Virus record (IMG/VR): IMGVR_UViG_3300044986_000312
Coordinates: 1 to 24,154 of that record
From: a virus
Direction: 5' to 3' (one strand)
DNA: 24,154 bases
Shown: one piece after another, positions 1-8,794 of the stretch
How the letters are laid out: each line of letters opens with the position of its first letter
Position numbering within the stretch: position 1 is the stretch's first letter
Notes under the pieces: generated by a model
Told to the model about the DNA's origin: nothing
What the model saw: the letters and a program-made list of their open reading frames with translations, nothing else
Database searches by the model: none
Program-made: the position numbers and the translations under genes

Positions 1-703
1 TCTTCCACTGATCCCGCTTGGTTGATGCCTTCCAGATGGCTTGTTTGACCGCGTTGAGGTTCCAGCCAAGGGCTTTGGCCGCTTTGGGATTGCGGATGTA
101 GTTGTAAAGTTCACTCACGCTCATGGAGCGTTGGACGATAGCTACTTCAATAGCTTCATCTGATACCTTGGTATCGCGGGCTACCTTGAAGTCCTTGAGT
201 CCACAAGGCTCCCAGAAGATGGAGCGTTCGTCGGGCCACATGGCTACTCCCACTCCGTCTCCGACAAACTCGCGAGAGAGAAGTTGCATGTTGTAGGCAT
301 GGTCATTCCACTCCTTGAGCATCCAGTCAAACTCCTCAGAGATGATCTCAGAGTCCTCGTTGGAGTCTCCCTCGTAGGAGTCCATGATGACGTTGGCAAT
401 GCGGGGCACCCCGTTCTGGAGTTCGATATAGGGGGCTAGAGCAGCCTCCATGATGGAGTTGGCTTCTCCGAAGTTAGCATTAACTACATGGGTAAGCCCC
501 TTGGATTTAAGCTCTTCGGCGTCATAGGGTGCTTCGCCATTGACTAGAGCTTGCGCCCGCGCCCGAAGATACGCCGCATCCTCGTCCTGTTCGATATACT
601 TATTTGCAATGGAGATAAGATTGTCGGAGGATTTGATCCGCTTTTTAGGAGGAGATCCCGCCTCGTTTAGATTCTCCAGTTCTGCGTTGCCGTTAGAAGC
701 CAT
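1..703 (-). CDS. Probable portal protein, N-terminal part (cut by window edge)
   Basis: An open minus-strand frame starts at the ATG at 703-701 and runs off the left edge, giving about 234 residues without a stop. The N-terminus is Lys/Glu/Asn-rich (PPKKRIKSS), followed by a helical, acidic segment and a region with NANFGEANSIME and GVPRIANVIMDSYEGD. This layout, a charged N-terminus then an 'N-x-x-F/A' helix and Trp-rich segment, resembles portal (head-tail connector) proteins, which form the dodecameric ring through which TerL pumps DNA. Its place at the end of the minus-strand virion operon that begins with TerL supports a head gene. No decisive motif is visible in this part, so a different head or connector protein is possible. 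A 42-base gap separates it from the upstream fibre gene, and the start is preceded by AT-rich sequence rather than a clear ribosome binding site. Confidence 0.55.
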   Translation of the reverse strand, partial: MASNGNAELENLNEAGSPPKKRIKSSDNLISIANKYIEQDEDAAYLRARAQALVNGEAPYDAEELKSKGLTHVVNANFGEANSIMEAALAPYIELQNGVPRIANVIMDSYEGDSNEDSEIISEEFDWMLKEWNDHAYNMQLLSREFVGDGVGVAMWPDERSIFWEPCGLKDFKVARDTKVSDEAIEVAIVQRSMSVSELYNYIRNPKAAKALGWNLNAVKQAIWKASTKRDQWK

Positions 704-745
704 TAGGAATAAATAGGTTAGTTTGTTTCGGGATTTAAGTCAAAG

Positions 746-1798
746 CTATTGTGTCCAGCCAGTTATGATCCCGTTGGATATGGTCACGGAATTCGTGGTG
801 TAATTGGTTCCATCGTAGGAGACGAAGGTGCGGTTGGTGGTGATGCCGTTGCCGAGACCAAGGTTGGTGCGGGCGGTGGCGGCGTTAGTGGCGTTGAAAA
901 AAACTAGCCCCCCCGCGATCGTCCAATCTCCTACCAGCGTTCTTTCTTCAAGATTTATTACTTCGCTGCTTCCGTAATTAATCCCTGATGACGTATTGAT
1001 TGAGGTATCGTTTCCGAAAAAAACGGTGTTGGTAAAAGTTAGGTTATTAGTGCCCGCATAAACCACGTTGCCGTTGGTGGCCACGCCCAAGAGCGAGGTG
1101 GCTGCATTACTATTGGTTAGAGCGGACCAGCCAAGCCCCACCGCGCTCCGCGCATTGCTGGAGTTTGTCGCGGTCCAGAACGTATTGAGGTTGGTGGAGA
1201 AGCCAAGAGATGCGCGGACTGAGGGGTCGTTCCAATAGCCCCCGTTTAATTGCACGGTGTCATCTGCTGGAATATGTAGCACAGTAACATCTTGAGGCTG
1301 AGAATAAAACGAAAGACTTTCGCTGTTTACCGTAAGTTTCGTTCCGTTATCTCCGCCAATTATAACTCCATTGCCTAATTCAAAACGCAGCACATTCGTT
1401 CCTGTATTGTCGACTACTTGGCCGTTGGTTGTGAAGCCGAGCAACGATGTTGCGGCGTTGCTGTTGGTCAATGCGCTCCAGCCGAGGCCGAGGGCGATGC
1501 GGAAATTGTCGCGGCGATTGGTTCCGTTGAATTGAAATTCGTTGTCGGTGCAATTTAGCGCCCAATCATCATTAGCCACATCCCAAAGAGCGCGAGCCAG
1601 ATCTACGGTCGTTCCTGTGCCGCCGTCTGAATAGTTGCCAGTGTGGAGGCTAACGGCGTTAGTGAATGTTAACTTGTTCGTCCCCGCATAAACCACCTGT
1701 CCATTAGTCGTATTGTAGCCAAGCGTCTTGATCGTCTGGCCGTAGACCCCGACTCCCAGAATCCCGAATAAAAGTGTAAGTGCTAGTTTCTTCATCAT
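746..1798 (-). CDS. Exported Thr/Asn-rich fibre-like protein with signal peptide
   Basis: This 350-residue protein begins MMKKLALTLLFGILGVGVYG|Q: two Lys, a hydrophobic core and a likely signal-peptidase site before Gln21. The rest is Thr/Asn/Gly-rich beta-type sequence with phage fibre repeats. LGLGWSALTNSNAATSLLG occurs near residues 103-121 and, almost unchanged, near 220-238, with a third variant (ARTNLGLGNG) near 309. The pattern TNGQVVYAGTNKLTFTN near 31-47 recurs near 241-257. The 'ARTNLGLG' repeat is typical of phage tail fibres. The start codon overlaps the stop of the preceding gene (ATGATG), and AGAGG lies about 6 bases upstream. It probably helps form a fibre or adhesin. The signal peptide is odd for a virion protein, since it implies export across the inner membrane. 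It shares repeat style with the 913-residue fibre encoded at 5333-8074. Confidence 0.75.
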   Translation of the reverse strand: MMKKLALTLLFGILGVGVYGQTIKTLGYNTTNGQVVYAGTNKLTFTNAVSLHTGNYSDGGTGTTVDLARALWDVANDDWALNCTDNEFQFNGTNRRDNFRIALGLGWSALTNSNAATSLLGFTTNGQVVDNTGTNVLRFELGNGVIIGGDNGTKLTVNSESLSFYSQPQDVTVLHIPADDTVQLNGGYWNDPSVRASLGFSTNLNTFWTATNSSNARSAVGLGWSALTNSNAATSLLGVATNGNVVYAGTNNLTFTNTVFFGNDTSINTSSGINYGSSEVINLEERTLVGDWTIAGGLVFFNATNAATARTNLGLGNGITTNRTFVSYDGTNYTTNSVTISNGIITGWTQ

Positions 1799-2010
1799 GG
1801 TAATACCTCTGTTAGCGGGGTTCCGTCTGTGTCCACTCTGAGTCGGCGGCGGACTCCGTTAGAATCCCGCAAGATAATCCCCTTGGCCGCATTGGTGATC
1901 TCAATGTCATCCGACCCCACCTTGAAGGCAGCATCGTCACCTTCAGCATAGGTTCCTGCGGTTGTTCCTGCCACTACTGGCTGGGGATAGAATGAAGAAA
2001 GAAAGGCCAT
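1795..2010 (-). CDS. Small fibre-associated protein with 'ILRDSNG' motif
   Basis: This 71-residue protein starts MAFLSSFYPQPVVAG and ends with a segment containing KGIILRDSNGVRRRLRVDTDG. Short phage proteins, or the C-termini of fibres, with 'ILRSPNGTRYRL.VD..G' patterns are common in tail fibre loci, where they probably form small beta-structured tips or trimerisation units; that link is from memory of the pattern and is not proven here. Its last codons overlap the start of the exported fibre gene, so the two are probably co-translated. Upstream lies a short AT-rich stretch and a 16-base direct repeat (2025-2066). No transmembrane or signal sequence is present. Confidence 0.65.
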   Translation of the reverse strand: MAFLSSFYPQPVVAGTTAGTYAEGDDAAFKVGSDDIEITNAAKGIILRDSNGVRRRLRVDTDGTPLTEVLP

Positions 2011-2024
2011 GAAATATGTATTGT

Positions 2025-2066
2025 ATTATGTTTCGGGGTTTGGGGCTACCATTATGTTTCGGGGTT
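2025..2066. repeat. Tandem 16-bp direct repeat at a gene end
   Basis: On the plus strand ATTATGTTTCGGGGTT occurs at 2025-2040 and again, identical, at 2051-2066 (period 26). The right-hand copy encodes, on the minus strand, the last residues NPET plus the stop of the 2052-2483 gene. The left-hand copy would encode the same tail and stop again, so the pair looks like a small duplication of the gene's 3' end. A related GTTTCGGGGTTT is at 16604-16615, also beside an AT-rich stretch. Confidence 0.7.
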
Positions 2067-2483
2067 CGGGCTGGCGAGGTCGGCAACAGCCTCCCCACTC
2101 GCCTCCGCAAATGTCGCCTGCGGCTGGCCGAAAGACTCCGCTGGTGCGGCCAAGGGATTGAGCGCCCATGCCAACATGACACCTTCAAGCCATGTCTTCG
2201 CGGCGAGCATCTGCGGGCCGAGGGGTTTGCCCGCTTGGAGTAGCGCCATTTCAAGTCGCGCCAATGCTTGGATCTGATAAGGAGAAAAGTAAGCCGCCAC
2301 CGCTTCTTCGGCGGTGATCGGATCGCCCTGCGGTTGAGGCTCTGCCATCTGCCAATCGGAAAGCAGATCAGATTCTGCTACTGCGCGGGTGCCTGCGGGC
2401 GGCTTCCACCCCTGCGGCTGGTCGGGGCGAACAAAGGTCACAACCTTGCCGTCTGATTCGCGGATGATGGCGAGTGAATTCAT
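2052..2483 (-). CDS. Probable tail-fibre accessory or assembly protein
   Basis: A start at the ATG at 2483 (MNSLAIIRESDGK) is preferred to upstream starts, because it lies 1 base after the stop of the 827-residue fibre gene and removes an overlap with it. The 143-residue protein opens with a short beta-like segment with DGKVVTF, then a Pro/Gly segment (PDQPQGWKPPAGT), then helices (SPYQIQALARLEMALL, MLAAKTWLEGVMLAWA), and a low-complexity Ala/Glu tail. Small proteins directly downstream of a fibre gene are often fibre chaperones, and the N-terminal layout is loosely like such proteins. I do not recognise a specific family. The C-terminal tail NPET is duplicated in the DNA just downstream. Confidence 0.6.
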   Translation of the reverse strand: MNSLAIIRESDGKVVTFVRPDQPQGWKPPAGTRAVAESDLLSDWQMAEPQPQGDPITAEEAVAAYFSPYQIQALARLEMALLQAGKPLGPQMLAAKTWLEGVMLAWALNPLAAPAESFGQPQATFAEASGEAVADLASPNPET

Positions 2484-2484
2484 A

Positions 2485-4968
2485 TCAAAAACAATGTATG
2501 CGGACAAAGCCATTGCCGCCGTTGCCGCCAGCGCCACCTAAAAATCCAGAAAGCGCAGCACCGCCACCGCCACCACCGCCGCCAAGCCCGCCAGCGTTGT
2601 CTCCCGCTTGTGCGTTAGCAGTTATTGAGGCGTTGCCGCCCTTTGCGCCTGTGCCGATTTTTGGCGAGAGGTCGGGCAGAAGAAAAGATTCACGAATGTC
2701 TGTAAAAGAACTGCCCGACAGTTGTCCGCCATTAAATGCCGTTGGCGTTGCGTCGATGGAGCCGCCTGCGCGTCCGCCTTGCGTTGAGTTATTGTTTGCG
2801 CCGCCACCAGCGTTGCCTGTCAGGCTCCCCCCAACACCCGTGCCGCCGCCGCCCGCAGTCCCTAAAATGTTGGCTCCTGTTCCTACCGCTCCTGCCGTTC
2901 CATTGGAGCCAAGAATGCCATTTTGCCCGCCCCCGCCAGCGCCTCCTGCCCCAAAAGCAGACCCGTGGCGCAGCGTAATGTTTGGCGTAACCCAGCGAAC
3001 AGAAGTATTACCGCCTGCCGTCCCAGTGAATCCATTGCCGATAGCAGGGCCACGGGCGGCTGCTCCTGCACCCCCCGCGCCGACGAGAACTTCAATCTGA
3101 TCTCCGCCCGTTATCCGTGTTATGAACGTGCCATACGCACCAGAACCGCCTCCTCCACCGCCGCCGCAAACAGTGCCAGACGCGCCAATTCGCCCACCCC
3201 CTCCGCCACCACCCGCGCCGATCATTGTGATGACTTGCATCGTAGACCATGACGGAATGTTCCAGACCCATGCGGAGCCAGAGCCGCCTGTGGCTCCAGA
3301 CGGGGCTGTGGCGTAGTAGAAGTCGAAGACTTCGCTGGAAGGGGCAAGGGATTTTTCGGTGTTTGTGGAATCCCTGTAGCGAAGCGTATCCGAAACACGG
3401 TAGATGTCGCCCGCACTAGGCGATGCGGGGGCGTTGGTCGGAAGTTGCAGTTCCGCCGATGCGGTTAGATTTGTGAAAGAGCCTGCGGCGGGAGTGGTAG
3501 AACCGATTGCCGCTGGTGCCGCAAAATTCACACGGGCGTTGTCGAAGGTGCCAGAGGTTACATCTGAAGCGGCATGAACATGGGAAAGCGGCGTTCTTGC
3601 GTCACTCAATCTTGCATCATTCCCCTCGCAAGCTGTTCCTGCCGTAGATCCGTAGCTAACCGTGAGAGTTCTATTAGCTGTAAGATCTCCTCCACCTGTA
3701 AGCCCTGTTCCCGCGCTGATAGATCGGCTTGTCGGCACACCTCCGATATTAGTTAGTGCGGTTGCGGGGTTGGCGACATCACTGAGATTGTTGACCTCTA
3801 AAAGCGCACCTTGCGCCGTAAGAAGCCCGCCCACATTGATTGTCCAAGCTGTGAATGGCCCGCCACTCCCGTCTACGGTCTCGACGTTGACTACCAATGT
3901 CGTTCCAGAATAGCTAGTAACAATACCGTGCATGTGTCGTGCTGCATCGTATACAATGGTAACGTCCTGTGTTGGAGTGTAGCTAAGTCCCGACTGTACA
4001 GTAAATGTCTTGGAACCAGTAGTAAGAGAATGGGATGATGTGCTGGTTGTTAGGTATCGGTCTCCGCGATTTGCCAGTGTAAATGCCGTGGTGGCAATCT
4101 GTGTGGTATCAGTTCCAGCAGCAGCAGTAGGTGCTGTCGGGGTTCCCGTGAGGGCGGGGGATTCAAGATTGGCTTTAAGGTCTAGTACCGTCTGGGTGGC
4201 TGTGGAAATTGGCTTTGAGGCATCACTTGTGTTATCCACATTGGAAAGCCCGACATCAGACTTGGTCGCAGATGTTCCAGTGGTGACCCTTCCCTTGGTG
4301 TCTACCGTTACTTTCGTATAAGTCCCCGCGCTTGCGCCTGAAGTGGTTAGGGTGGGGTTTGGATAGGTTCCCGTGAGATCTCCTCCTGCGGGGCCGCTGG
4401 GGGCAGTCGAAATAGTCCCCCATTCGGGTGCTGTTGCTCCGCTATTTACCTTGAGAACCTGTCCCGTGGTTCCGATGGGGAGCCTTGTGTTGGACGATGC
4501 GCCACGATAGAGCATGTCGCCTTGAGTTGTAAGTGAAAACTCTCCAGTTGCGTATCTTGGCAATACCTGCCATCCACGGGCAGATCCTGTGTAGATCAGA
4601 GTAAAATATGCCCCCTCGACGTTGCAGACCAGATTCTCTTCCAAACTTTCAATCCGAGATCCGTTGCGGGCAATCGTAAGAGGATTGGTGTCGAAAGTTT
4701 CGGAGAAGTCAAAGATGTCTACCGCATCGCCATTACTAGGATTGAGCGGGAGCGTAATGGTAAATGCCCCTCCAGAGGTGTCTGCCGCGATTAGGTCTGC
4801 CGCCTCTAGGGTTCGGACTGACGAGACTACGGTGTAGTTGATATCGGGCTGCGGGCCAGTCGGCCCTTGAGGCCCAGTCTCTATAATTTCAATCGTTTCG
4901 TTTTCTTGGTTAAAAACCTCAACAATTTCGACTTCCCTCTCCGTAATCTCTATGACTTCTTGGGCCAT
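2485..4968 (-). CDS. Large tail fibre with glycine-rich C-terminal domain
   Basis: This 827-residue protein is a clear tail fibre. Residues 1-31 are Glu/Ile-rich; a short collagen-like GPQGPTGPQ follows at 32-40. A beta module at about 45-138 contains [13 protein letters not shown] and [10 protein letters not shown]. Residues 150-300 hold fibre-type repeats such as [16 protein letters not shown] and [12 protein letters not shown] further repeat region ([21 protein letters not shown]) precedes about 240 residues extremely rich in glycine (584-820; runs of 6-7 Gly), ending [14 protein letters not shown]. Such glycine-rich ends recall polyglycine-II receptor-binding tips such as the T-even/S16 gp38-type adhesin, here fused to the fibre. 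It probably contacts the host surface. The start ATG overlaps the preceding stop (TAATG). The opposite strand carries long proline-rich open frames that are only shadows of the glycine codons. Confidence 0.9.
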   Translation of the reverse strand: MAQEVIEITEREVEIVEVFNQENETIEIIETGPQGPTGPQPDINYTVVSSVRTLEAADLIAADTSGGAFTITLPLNPSNGDAVDIFDFSETFDTNPLTIARNGSRIESLEENLVCNVEGAYFTLIYTGSARGWQVLPRYATGEFSLTTQGDMLYRGASSNTRLPIGTTGQVLKVNSGATAPEWGTISTAPSGPAGGDLTGTYPNPTLTTSGASAGTYTKVTVDTKGRVTTGTSATKSDVGLSNVDNTSDASKPISTATQTVLDLKANLESPALTGTPTAPTAAAGTDTTQIATTAFTLANRGDRYLTTSTSSHSLTTGSKTFTVQSGLSYTPTQDVTIVYDAARHMHGIVTSYSGTTLVVNVETVDGSGGPFTAWTINVGGLLTAQGALLEVNNLSDVANPATALTNIGGVPTSRSISAGTGLTGGGDLTANRTLTVSYGSTAGTACEGNDARLSDARTPLSHVHAASDVTSGTFDNARVNFAAPAAIGSTTPAAGSFTNLTASAELQLPTNAPASPSAGDIYRVSDTLRYRDSTNTEKSLAPSSEVFDFYYATAPSGATGGSGSAWVWNIPSWSTMQVITMIGAGGGGGGGRIGASGTVCGGGGGGGSGAYGTFITRITGGDQIEVLVGAGGAGAAARGPAIGNGFTGTAGGNTSVRWVTPNITLRHGSAFGAGGAGGGGQNGILGSNGTAGAVGTGANILGTAGGGGTGVGGSLTGNAGGGANNNSTQGGRAGGSIDATPTAFNGGQLSGSSFTDIRESFLLPDLSPKIGTGAKGGNASITANAQAGDNAGGLGGGGGGGGAALSGFLGGAGGNGGNGFVRIHCF

Positions 4969-5336
4969 TAGCTTCGGGCAATCTCCTCGTAGACCTTGGC
5001 CTTACCTGTAGCAAATGCGATGTAGGTGTAGCCTTGGCTTAGTTCGATTTCGTAGACATTGTCTCCCGCCGTCAGATTTGACGCCTGAGTGGCCGTCATT
5101 ACTATTTCAATAGTTCCGTCCGATCCTAACGTAATACCGTTTCCTGCGGTCAATGTGAGCAAACTGGCACTATCCTTGGCGCATTCCCGAATGACCATGG
5201 AGGCCCCGTAGCCCGAAAGATTGACTGGGACATTGCTCTTGCCTTTGCAGGACTTTGTCAGATAACGAAACTTCGCCGTCCATGTCTTCCCTTGGACGAT
5301 TTCAATATCTCTCTCAAGTCTCCAGTAGTTGGTCAT
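4968..5336 (-). CDS. Ig-like/BppU-N-like virion protein (paralogue of 8393-8773)
   Basis: A start at the ATG at 5336 ([10 protein letters not shown]) is chosen because it overlaps the preceding stop as ATGA. The 122-residue protein shows the pattern of small phage beta-sandwich proteins found beside fibres: IEIVQGKTW, a [14 protein letters not shown] strand, [13 protein letters not shown], then DNVYEIEL. The protein encoded at 8393-8773 has the same order (FQGATF, PVNLTGYTAKLQVR, STSNGRITLG, PVYDLEM), so the two are paralogues. Proteins of this type probably attach fibres to the tail or baseplate. Each copy lies a little upstream of a large fibre gene, which suggests each fibre has its own adaptor. 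The exact role is inferred. Confidence 0.8.
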   Translation of the reverse strand: MTNYWRLERDIEIVQGKTWTAKFRYLTKSCKGKSNVPVNLSGYGASMVIRECAKDSASLLTLTAGNGITLGSDGTIEIVMTATQASNLTAGDNVYEIELSQGYTYIAFATGKAKVYEEIARS

Positions 5337-8074
5337 TGATAAACGGGAACGTAAAAAGTGTTCGTACCAATATTGATTTTCAGCCAAGCCGCATGGCTGC
5401 CAAAGTTTCCAGCGTTTGTCGGAGATGCATTGGTTTCATTAGTTCTAAATCCAATTGGGCGATGGAGGGTAAATGCTCCAGTGTTGGTGTCGATAAGAGT
5501 GGCAACCTTATTTGTTTCACTTATGCTGTAGATGTCGGCCTCAATAGCCGCGTTGGTATTGGTTAAGCTATTGCTTCGGGATCTGTCGGAAGGCCCAATC
5601 ATCATAAGGGCGTTGTAACCATAAACGGAAAATACAGCCAATCCTTCTCCGCCATTGTTGGTTCTGGCAACGCGAAATCCAAACTGAGCAGAACGATTAG
5701 TGGCCTCCGCTAATCCAACACGAAACAATGTTTCATTGCTTAGAGTTGTGTTATTTGAAGCAAAGAAATTTCCAATTCCTTCAAATGGCCCTATGTTTGT
5801 TTTCATACCATTTAATGTTCCGTTTACTGTAATTCCAGAAACAGTCGGGGACGAGTTTGAATTAATACTCATTGTCCCTCCATTGTCGTAGATGACTTCT
5901 GGAATAAACCCTTCCCAACCAGAATCGCCAACTCTATAATACAATGTTATAAACGGGTTTGTTGAGTTTATATTTGTTATGGTACTTATAGTATTTGTAA
6001 GACCCATATTAACTCTTTTTATCTTCAAGTCATCAGTAGAACCCACACTTAAATATGTACCTACAGTAAGTCTTAATACTTTTCCAACAGAATCATTGCC
6101 ACTATATGGAAGAAGAAGAGTCAAGTTCGTACTATTAGACGAAGTGATATATGTATTTACAAACATCTTGTCTCCTAGATTGATAACAGTATTTGTCTGA
6201 TTGGAATTCGTAAAAAATAATTCTGTTGTTTTCCAAGCAAGTTCTGCGTTAATGTCATTGCGAAAGTTTGTGGCATTGGTGTTAGTTAGCCATGTTGCGC
6301 CGAGGCCGAGGTTGGTGCGGGTAATTGATGCATGACTATTAGACTGAAACTCCAAAGGCAAAAAACTCAAAATGCTATTAGACAAATAACCAATTGTAAT
6401 CGCTGACGCACTATCATTTGTGCCGCGATTAAAGTAAAAATTAATACCATCATCTTCAATGACGCTTTCAAAGCTTACGTTAGTATCTCCTATGCGAATG
6501 GTGGCGAAACGAGGATTATTTTGTTCTCCAAGCCCAATCGCCGTGCGGAAATTTGTGACGTTGGTGTTGGTAAGTGCAGGTAAACCTAAACCCAAATTCG
6601 TTCTGCTTGCCGCCGCATTGGCTGCTGCGTTGGTACCAGAGAATCGAATTGGCTCCACAAAGCTAATGTTGTGATAAAACGCCCAAGCTCCATTTTCGTA
6701 AATAAACCTAACAGCCTCATCAAGATTATTGATTGTGATGAGGTTGTTTGTTTCACCCAACCTCCTAATTGCTGTTGTGGAATTAGTTAATCCCTGATGG
6801 ATTACGGTAATAACGTCACCAGCTAGTGTTCCCGCATTGGTGGGAAGTGTAATTGTATTGGTAATTGTGGAAACATTGGTAGACAACGAATAGACATAAA
6901 CATTTCGTCCATTGGTTGCGGCATTTGTCGAATTGGTATTCGGAGAAAATGTCTGGACAACGGTTAGCAAATTGGAAGCAACGGGAGCCGATTGCCAGAA
7001 GTTGGTCGGGCTTACCACAAATCCATTGGAGTCCACGGAAACAAGGCCAGTTCCTGCATTGCTATTTGTTAGTGCAGACCATCCAAGACCGAGATTAATT
7101 CTGCTTATTGCCGCATTTGATGTTGCGTTATTTCCCGAAAAATAAATCGGAGTAGTTTGTGAATTGTTTGGGAGAATGGCCCAATTTGTTCCATCGTAAA
7201 TAAAATCAACGGACTCGCTTGCTTGATTAAGTGTAACAAGGTTTGTTATTTCGCCAATTTTTCTGATCCTTGTAAGAGAATTGGTCGGGCCAGTATGGAT
7301 AATTTTGGCAAGATCTCCAACAACGGCATTGTTTGTCGGCAACTGGACCGTATTAGTAATTGTATTTACTGTTGGAAAAATACTGTAAACAGTAACATTT
7401 CTTGAATTGGTTACCGTATTTGTGGCGTTGGACACATCGCTGACAAAATTTTGTATATTGTTTGAATAAGATGAACCAACAATGTTTGTAACAGATATTG
7501 TTCCAACAATATTTGTTGCCTGTATATTTGTAAGATTAATTCCATTACCAGAGGCCAAATTGCTAAGAACAGAAGAAGAAGGCTGAAAGGATGTTGCGGG
7601 ATTTGTGGCCGCTGTTCCAAGTCCAAGATTGTTTCTTGCATCAGATGCATTGGTTGCCCCAGTTCCGCCAGAAGTCAATGAAAGTGTTCCAGTGATGTTT
7701 GATACGTTAAGATTGGTCAAACCAAACCCATTGCCATTGGTCCTCAATAAACTGGCTGGAAAATTTGTAAGATTAATGGCATTACCATTGGTAGCCAAAG
7801 CTCCGACAACATTGGAAACCGCAATGTTTGTAAGCGATTCGCCATTGCTGGATGCAAGATTGCTTAATACAGTAGATGCTGGCTGAAATGCTGATGCGGG
7901 ATTTGTCGCGGCGGTTCCAAGGCCCAACCCTGTCCTAGCATTGGTGGCATTGGCATTCCAGAAGTTGGTCGGGCTAATAATGACATCATTGGTTCCGACA
8001 ACAACATTTCGGGTTTGGCTAAATCCCGAAACAATAAACAAAAACGAAAAGATAACTGTTAGAATAGATTTCAT
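5333..8074 (-). CDS. Exported Thr/Asn-rich giant fibre protein with signal peptide
   Basis: The start at the ATG at 8074 gives 913 residues beginning MKSILTVIFSFLFIVSGFSQ: one Lys, a hydrophobic core and a probable cleavage site after Ser or Gly near residue 19. It sits 4 bases after the previous stop, with GAGGG upstream. The protein is built from repeats. A 40-residue unit with LGLGTAATNPA...LSNLAS occurs near residues 46-84 and 145-184. A beta module (TITNT.xLPTN, GD, TN...IR, FIY...WA) occurs near 226-313 and 391-480, with a weaker copy near 613-725. LGLG motifs recur throughout, as in lambdoid fibres. The C-terminus ends NTFYVPVYQ. It is probably a trimeric fibre. The signal peptide is unexpected. 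This gene is clearly more AT-rich than TerL or the replication genes, which suggests exchange. Confidence 0.8.
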   Translation of the reverse strand: MKSILTVIFSFLFIVSGFSQTRNVVVGTNDVIISPTNFWNANATNARTGLGLGTAATNPASAFQPASTVLSNLASSNGESLTNIAVSNVVGALATNGNAINLTNFPASLLRTNGNGFGLTNLNVSNITGTLSLTSGGTGATNASDARNNLGLGTAATNPATSFQPSSSVLSNLASGNGINLTNIQATNIVGTISVTNIVGSSYSNNIQNFVSDVSNATNTVTNSRNVTVYSIFPTVNTITNTVQLPTNNAVVGDLAKIIHTGPTNSLTRIRKIGEITNLVTLNQASESVDFIYDGTNWAILPNNSQTTPIYFSGNNATSNAAISRINLGLGWSALTNSNAGTGLVSVDSNGFVVSPTNFWQSAPVASNLLTVVQTFSPNTNSTNAATNGRNVYVYSLSTNVSTITNTITLPTNAGTLAGDVITVIHQGLTNSTTAIRRLGETNNLITINNLDEAVRFIYENGAWAFYHNISFVEPIRFSGTNAAANAAASRTNLGLGLPALTNTNVTNFRTAIGLGEQNNPRFATIRIGDTNVSFESVIEDDGINFYFNRGTNDSASAITIGYLSNSILSFLPLEFQSNSHASITRTNLGLGATWLTNTNATNFRNDINAELAWKTTELFFTNSNQTNTVINLGDKMFVNTYITSSNSTNLTLLLPYSGNDSVGKVLRLTVGTYLSVGSTDDLKIKRVNMGLTNTISTITNINSTNPFITLYYRVGDSGWEGFIPEVIYDNGGTMSINSNSSPTVSGITVNGTLNGMKTNIGPFEGIGNFFASNNTTLSNETLFRVGLAEATNRSAQFGFRVARTNNGGEGLAVFSVYGYNALMMIGPSDRSRSNSLTNTNAAIEADIYSISETNKVATLIDTNTGAFTLHRPIGFRTNETNASPTNAGNFGSHAAWLKINIGTNTFYVPVYQ

Positions 8075-8078
8075 TGGT

Positions 8079-8396
8079 TTACGCCCTCTGTTTCCAAACT
8101 TTTTGATTTCCCCCGCTATAGTCATTGGGCCGAATCACAAATGGATCATTTTGAGCATCTGTTCCGTTTGCCAGTTGATAGGTGGCGGGAGCGGCGAGGC
8201 TAGGAAGAAACACGCAAATGTTAATTGGATAAAGATCCGATGTGGTAACAAGAGACGCCAGAGAATTGGACGCCCCAGTCAAAGCCGTAACGCTTGGCTC
8301 AACCCTGAATACATTTTGATTCGGAGTTGAAACGGGGGTTGTGCCTACTCCTATAACAGTAGACGCTGGGGTTGGAATGCAAATTCTGCTGCTCAT
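8079..8396 (-). CDS. Small virion-module protein, function unknown
   Basis: This 105-residue protein starts MSSRICIPTPASTVIGVG with the ATG overlapping the preceding stop (ATGA). It contains TSDLYPINICVFLPSL and ends with NDYSGGNQKVWKQRA. It is Ser/Thr/Pro-rich without long helices, so it is probably beta-structured. It has no signal or membrane segment. It sits between an Ig-like adaptor and the 913-residue fibre in the virion operon, which suggests a small structural or fibre-attachment role. I do not recognise a family. Confidence 0.7.
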   Translation of the reverse strand: MSSRICIPTPASTVIGVGTTPVSTPNQNVFRVEPSVTALTGASNSLASLVTTSDLYPINICVFLPSLAAPATYQLANGTDAQNDPFVIRPNDYSGGNQKVWKQRA

Positions 8397-8773
8397 TTTG
8401 TGACCTCTGGGGCTATAATAACGTTTCCTTGGAGAATGCGGCTAACCACAGACCCGCTTGTCATCTCTAAATCATAAACTGGTTTTGCCTTGTCGCAAAC
8501 ACTTAATTGCGCCGTATCTGTAGCACTGATAAAAAGATTGATGGCTCCAGTGGTGAAGTTTTCGCCAGTTCCAAGGGTAATTCTTCCATTGGACGTTGAT
8601 AATTCAAGAATAACAGCTTTAGAGTCGTGGGACGATCTTACCTGCAACTTGGCCGTGTATCCTGTAAGGTTTACTGGAGTTGGCGGGGTTCCAACTTCCC
8701 AGAACAAGGTCTGACTAAATGTAGCCCCTTGAAACACACAAATGTCAGCTTCAGCAATAGGTAGTTGCGCCAT
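8393..8773 (-). CDS. Ig-like/BppU-N-like virion protein next to TerL
   Basis: This 126-residue protein shows a very common phage pattern: an early FQGATFSQTLFW segment, PVNLTGYTAKLQVR, ILELSTSNGRITLG, then AKPVYDLEM and a C-terminal LQGNVIIAPEVTK. Small proteins with this order occur beside tail fibre genes in many tailed phages and are thought to be beta-sandwich connectors, like the N-domain of baseplate BppU. It is paralogous to the protein at 4968-5336. The gene starts 21 bases after the TerL stop and overlaps the next gene by 4 bases. A GGA before a run of T precedes the start, a weak ribosome site. Confidence 0.82.
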   Translation of the reverse strand: MAQLPIAEADICVFQGATFSQTLFWEVGTPPTPVNLTGYTAKLQVRSSHDSKAVILELSTSNGRITLGTGENFTTGAINLFISATDTAQLSVCDKAKPVYDLEMTSGSVVSRILQGNVIIAPEVTK

Positions 8774-8794
8774 AGAAAAAATCCAGCGTAGAGT

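Noticed and set aside
2474-3316. Long plus-strand proline-rich frames opposite the glycine-rich fibre end
   Set aside because: Pro codons (CCN) are the reverse complement of the Gly codons (GGN) of the fibre; the frames are shadows with no supporting context.
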